Position numbers and translations under genes: made by a program. A model generated the notes under the pieces. It was not told where the DNA came from and did not search any database. It saw only the letters and a list, made by a program, of their open reading frames with translations. 8,952 bases of DNA from Alphaproteobacteria bacterium. GTDB taxonomy: Bacteria; Pseudomonadota; Alphaproteobacteria; BOG-932; Roseiterribacteraceae. Of the stretch, positions 6,032-8,952 are shown in pieces (the first letter of the stretch is position 1; the number at the start of each line of letters is the position of its first letter). The DNA is taken from positions 1 through 8,952 of the forward strand of contig CAJCJC010000141.1 in assembly GCA_903970575.1 (NCBI GenBank), read 5' to 3'.

Positions 6032-8383
6032 TTACTTGGGCATGGGGCCGGCTTGCGTGGGCGCGATGCCCGGGAGATTGCTCGTCGGTTGCGCAACCGG
6101 CTGCGCCGTCGGCGTGGCGTCCTTCAAAAGGCTGGTGTCGATCGGCAGCGAGCGGATGCGCTTGCCGGTAGCGGCAAAAATGGCGTTGCAGAGCGCGGGT
6201 GCGATGACCGGAACGCCCGGATCGGCGGCGCCGCTCGGCGCCTGCAAGCTCGGCACGACATGGACCCGGATTTCCGGCGTGATATCCGCCCTGGCGATCT
6301 GGAAGTTGTCGAAATTGCCTTGCTCGACGGCGCCGTTCTTGACGGTTACGCCGCCATAAAGGGCGAAGCTCAGGCCATACATCACCTGATCTTCCATCAG
6401 CGCGCGGACCCGGTCCGGATAGATGATGTCGCCACAATCGATCGCGATGTCCACTCGCGGGATGGAGAGCGAGCCGTCAGCCGCGACCGTCACGACGAGA
6501 ACCGCCGCGACATAGCTGACATAGCTGCGATGGACCGCAAGTCCTCGCCCCTGGCGCGGCAGCAGCGGATCGCCCCAACCGGCGCGGTCCATCGCGAATT
6601 GCAGGACATTTTGCAGACGCGCGACGTCCACCGGGAATTCTTCGAGGGAGGCGCCATAATTGGGGTAATCGACGCCGAGCGCCTTGAGGTCGATCTTTCG
6701 AGGCCCGGCGAAGTAATTGAACAGATAGTTTCCCGCGTCTTTTCCCGCCGCCGCCGCCAGTTCATCGATGAACGAGCAGGAGGCGAAGGCATGCGCGATG
6801 CTGAGGCCGCCCCTGCCATCGCCCAGCCGCATATGCGCTGGCACGGCCCCGACCTCGCAACGCACATTGGCGATGGCGTAGGGCATGTCGGTCACGCCCT
6901 GCGCCAGTTGCGCGGCGTCAGGCACGATTTGATCGGCGCGAAAGGTCGAATTCAGTGACGAGAAGACCGTGCGGTGCCGCCATGCGATCGGCATGCCGTT
7001 CTTATCGATGCCGCCATCCAGCCGTTGCATGATCATTGGCAAATAATAGCCGTGACGGATATCGTCCTCACGGGTCCATATCAGCTTGATCTTGCCGCCC
7101 AAGGCCTTGGCCAGCCACGCCGCCTCGCAGACATAATCATGCATCGCCTTGCGACCGAAGCCATTACCGAGAAAAGTTTGCCGGACGACGATATCGGCCT
7201 CTTTCAAGTCAAGATATTGGGCCAGCACGGCTCTTGCGCCCTGCGGATTTTGCGTCGGCGCGATCACCGCGAGTTTCCCGTTGTCATAGATGGCGATGGC
7301 GGTTGGCGGCTCCATGGTTGCGTGGGGCTGATAGGGAACGAAATACTCCGAGGAAAGCTTGGTCGCGGCCCCCGAAAGCGCGACTTCGAAATTGCCCTGA
7401 ACGCGGACGCTTCGTCCGGACCGCCTGACGGCGGTCTCCATTTCGGTTCGGTAGGCGGCGGAATCATGGGTCGCGTTCGGCCCCATATCCCACTCGATCT
7501 GAAGCTTGCGCCGCCCTTCCAAAGCGGCCCAGGTGTTGGTCGCGATCACCGCGACGCCGCCCAGCGGCAGATTGCCGGTTGGCATCGGCGCCGCCGGAAG
7601 CTCGATCACCTGCTCGACCCCGTGCACGGCCATCGCGGCGGCCGATTGAAAGGATTTGACCTTGCCGCCGTAAACCGGACAACGCTCGATGGAGGCGTAT
7701 TTAACGCCCGGCAGTACGATGTCGGCGCCGAACGGCGTTTTGCCGCCGATCATGCCGCCCATATCGATATTGGCAATCGCGTGACCGATATAACGCCGCG
7801 AACTGGCGTCCTGAAGGCGCAGCTTGTCCGGATTAGGTACGGGTAGAAGGGACGCTGTTTTGACCAACTGACCAAAAGGGATGAAGCGGCCAGTAGGGAC
7901 ATGCACCACCTCGTGGTCCACCGCCCGACAATCGATGATCGAGGCGCGCCATTGCTGCGCCGCGGCGGCTTCGAGCATTTGCCTCGCTGTCGCCGCCGCA
8001 ATACGCAGTGGCTTGAAGAACATCCGAATGCTGCGCGATGCGTTCGTGTCCTGGTCGCCATAGCGCGGATCGCCATCGGCCTGATGCACCACCATTCTGG
8101 GCCAGCTTGCCGCGAGTTCGTCCGCGACAATCATCGTGATCGCGGTACGGATGCCTTGCCCCATTTCGGCGCGCGTGACGTTCAAATTGACCGTGCCGGC
8201 GCTGTCGATCGACAAAAATATATTAGGCGAAAGCACCGCGTCATCGCCGACGGTCGCTTGCTTAGGCTCCGCCGCGCAAGCGGCGCCCCGGCCGCGCCCG
8301 ATATAGACGCCAAGAACGAGTCCGGTCCCACCGCCAAGCGCCTTAAGCGCGCCACGACGGGACAGGTTAACGACATGGATCAA
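6032..8383 (-). CDS. Molybdopterin-binding subunit of a xanthine-dehydrogenase-family hydroxylase (IorB-like, Tat-exported)
   Basis: A 783-residue large subunit of an aldehyde/N-heterocycle oxidoreductase (isoquinoline 1-oxidoreductase beta type), which hydroxylates a substrate carbon with water at a Mo-cytosine-dinucleotide centre. The N-terminus carries a twin-arginine signal, LSRRGALK (7-14), plus a hydrophobic stretch, so it acts in the periplasm. Cofactor landmarks: RAEMGQG (71-77), QPHATMEPP (352-360), TQNPQGAR (377-384), GNGFGRK (406-412), [12 protein letters not shown] (436-447), [12 protein letters not shown] (532-543), DCGDIIYPD (649-657) and [23 protein letters not shown] (725-747). 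Oddities: Asp721 stands where the family has the catalytic Glu of its GEPG motif; GNGFGR replaces the usual GGGFGR; and a Pro/Gln-rich tail of about 30 residues follows the last domain. The TTG start overlaps the iorA-like stop (TTGA), with GGAG 7 nt before it. Its substrate cannot be predicted. Confidence 0.93.
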   Translation of the reverse strand: MIHVVNLSRRGALKALGGGTGLVLGVYIGRGRGAACAAEPKQATVGDDAVLSPNIFLSIDSAGTVNLNVTRAEMGQGIRTAITMIVADELAASWPRMVVHQADGDPRYGDQDTNASRSIRMFFKPLRIAAATARQMLEAAAAQQWRASIIDCRAVDHEVVHVPTGRFIPFGQLVKTASLLPVPNPDKLRLQDASSRRYIGHAIANIDMGGMIGGKTPFGADIVLPGVKYASIERCPVYGGKVKSFQSAAAMAVHGVEQVIELPAAPMPTGNLPLGGVAVIATNTWAALEGRRKLQIEWDMGPNATHDSAAYRTEMETAVRRSGRSVRVQGNFEVALSGAATKLSSEYFVPYQPHATMEPPTAIAIYDNGKLAVIAPTQNPQGARAVLAQYLDLKEADIVVRQTFLGNGFGRKAMHDYVCEAAWLAKALGGKIKLIWTREDDIRHGYYLPMIMQRLDGGIDKNGMPIAWRHRTVFSSLNSTFRADQIVPDAAQLAQGVTDMPYAIANVRCEVGAVPAHMRLGDGRGGLSIAHAFASCSFIDELAAAAGKDAGNYLFNYFAGPRKIDLKALGVDYPNYGASLEEFPVDVARLQNVLQFAMDRAGWGDPLLPRQGRGLAVHRSYVSYVAAVLVVTVAADGSLSIPRVDIAIDCGDIIYPDRVRALMEDQVMYGLSFALYGGVTVKNGAVEQGNFDNFQIARADITPEIRVHVVPSLQAPSGAADPGVPVIAPALCNAIFAATGKRIRSLPIDTSLLKDATPTAQPVAQPTSNLPGIAPTQAGPMPK

Positions 8384-8829
8384 CGAGTGACTCCCGCCGC
8401 CGCCCTAACGGCCGCCACGATCCGTTGATAGGCGCCGCAGCGGCACAGATTGCCGGACATGGACTGAACGATCTCCTCGTCTTCGGGATCCGGATGTTGC
8501 CGAAGGAGGGCGGCCGCCTGCATGATTTGTCCTGGCTGGCAAAAGCCACACGACGGAACGTTAAGTTGGGTCCAGGCGCGATAGAGTGCGTGATCGTCGC
8601 CAAGGCCTTCTATGGTCGTGACGTCATGTCCGACCGCCTCGGAAAAGGGCACTTTGCAAGATCGTACCGCCTTTCCGTGCAAATGGACCGTGCAAGCGCC
8701 GCAGACCCCGATTCCACAGCCGTATTTTGTTCCGGTCAAACCCACGAGATCGCGGATAACCCAGAGCAGCGGCATATTGGGATCGGCATCGACCGTGTGG
8801 TCCTTGCCGTTGATGATCAGCGCGGGCAT
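8380..8829 (-). CDS. 2x[2Fe-2S] subunit of the molybdenum hydroxylase (IorA-like)
   Basis: A 149-residue electron-transfer subunit that passes electrons from the Mo site of the neighbouring large subunit. The N-terminal plant-ferredoxin-like domain has Cys38, Cys43, Cys46 ([13 protein letters not shown]) and Cys58. The C-terminal [2Fe-2S]-binding domain has Cys94 and Cys97 ([10 protein letters not shown]) and Cys129 and Cys131 ([12 protein letters not shown]). All eight ligands are present and the length is typical. It has no signal peptide, so it is probably exported folded with the Tat-signal-bearing large subunit. The ATG at 8829 follows AAGGAAAGGG. The stop TGA at 8382-8380 overlaps the TTG start of the next gene, so the pair is surely one operon. 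No FAD subunit and no cytochrome c gene is seen; the upstream neighbour lies beyond the window. Confidence 0.96.
   Translation of the reverse strand: MPALIINGKDHTVDADPNMPLLWVIRDLVGLTGTKYGCGIGVCGACTVHLHGKAVRSCKVPFSEAVGHDVTTIEGLGDDHALYRAWTQLNVPSCGFCQPGQIMQAAALLRQHPDPEDEEIVQSMSGNLCRCGAYQRIVAAVRAAAGVTR
8391..8394 (-). promoter_or_regulatory. Ribosome binding site supporting the TTG start of the iorB-like gene
   Basis: The minus strand reads GGAG, 7 nt before the TTG at 8383. No in-frame ATG or GTG exists that would keep the whole twin-arginine signal, so this site supports the rare TTG start. Confidence 0.6.
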
Positions 8830-8952
8830 TGTGCCCTTTCCTTAACACAAATAAAGAATTTTACGCACCCCCGTGACGTTATGGTTGCGCCCGTCAACTT
8901 AGCCGCAGCTTACGTCACAAGGCAAAATACAACTTCCGGCGCCCTGCATAGG
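8830..8952 (-). promoter_or_regulatory. Upstream region of the iorA/iorB-like operon with an inverted repeat
   Basis: This 123-bp stretch up to the window edge holds no ORF and is clearly more AT-rich than its surroundings near 8841-8863. GTGACGT at 8873-8879 and ACGTCAC at 8912-8918 form a perfect 7-bp inverted repeat with a 32-bp spacer, a possible operator. On the minus strand a TTGACG (about 8896-8891) and a TAAAAT (about 8863-8858) resemble promoter boxes, but they are not spaced as a pair. The region should contain the operon promoter; the exact elements are unresolved. Confidence 0.4.

Noticed and set aside
6053..6958. Plus-strand ORF of 301 residues, and a similar one at 6974-7846
   Set aside because: Both are antisense to the iorB-like gene, which has family motifs along its whole length; no recognisable domain in either.

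Overview
The window looks like a piece of a high-GC alphaproteobacterial chromosome, possibly Rhodospirillales-like. Evidence: GC-rich third codon positions, the style of the greB product, a DUF6491-type lipoprotein, and a BciB/FrhB-type flavo-iron-sulfur protein. This placement is an inference from protein style, not from a marker gene. I see no rRNA, tRNA, CRISPR array, insertion sequence or phage gene.

Layout. (1) Positions 2-433 (+) hold the C-terminal part of an unrecognised charged protein that enters from the left edge. (2) About 487-661 is a large imperfect inverted repeat with 9-10 bp GGAGAACGC-type tandem units. It lies between two convergent genes and belongs in style to the dispersed intergenic repeats of environmental bacteria. 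(3) 697-1059 (-) is a small DUF6491-like lipoprotein. (4) 1060-1249 is a divergent intergenic region with an AT-rich, TATAAT-containing patch. (5) 1250-5582 (+) is a tight five-gene, probably single-operon block: membrane-anchored alpha/beta hydrolase, BciB/FrhB-like reductase (ATGA overlap), dienelactone hydrolase (28 nt gap, strong ribosome site), greB (4 nt gap), and a HemD-fold protein (12 nt gap). (6) On the minus strand, converging with only 4 bp between stops, are a cytosolic FKBP-type prolyl isomerase (5587-5946) and, upstream of it, a two-gene molybdenum hydroxylase operon. The operon is iorB-like (6032-8383) and iorA-like (8380-8829), with a promoter region at about 8830-8952.

How the genes may work together. 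The iorA/iorB pair encodes a 2x[2Fe-2S] electron-transfer subunit and a Tat-exported molybdopterin subunit of a periplasmic aldehyde or N-heterocycle oxidoreductase. The usual cytochrome c partner is not seen. In the plus-strand operon, the reductase resembles 8-vinyl (proto)chlorophyllide reductase / hydroxymethyl-chlorophyll reductase, and the HemD-fold protein resembles uroporphyrinogen-III synthase. Together they suggest a possible but unproven link to tetrapyrroles. GreB and the dienelactone hydrolase give no obvious support for it.

Most notable points: an apparent Glu-to-Asp change at the molybdenum-site position of the IorB-like subunit, a TTG start overlapping the iorA stop, the tetrapyrrole-flavoured operon, and the 175-bp palindromic repeat. 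No clearly new biological system is evident; most genes belong to known families.
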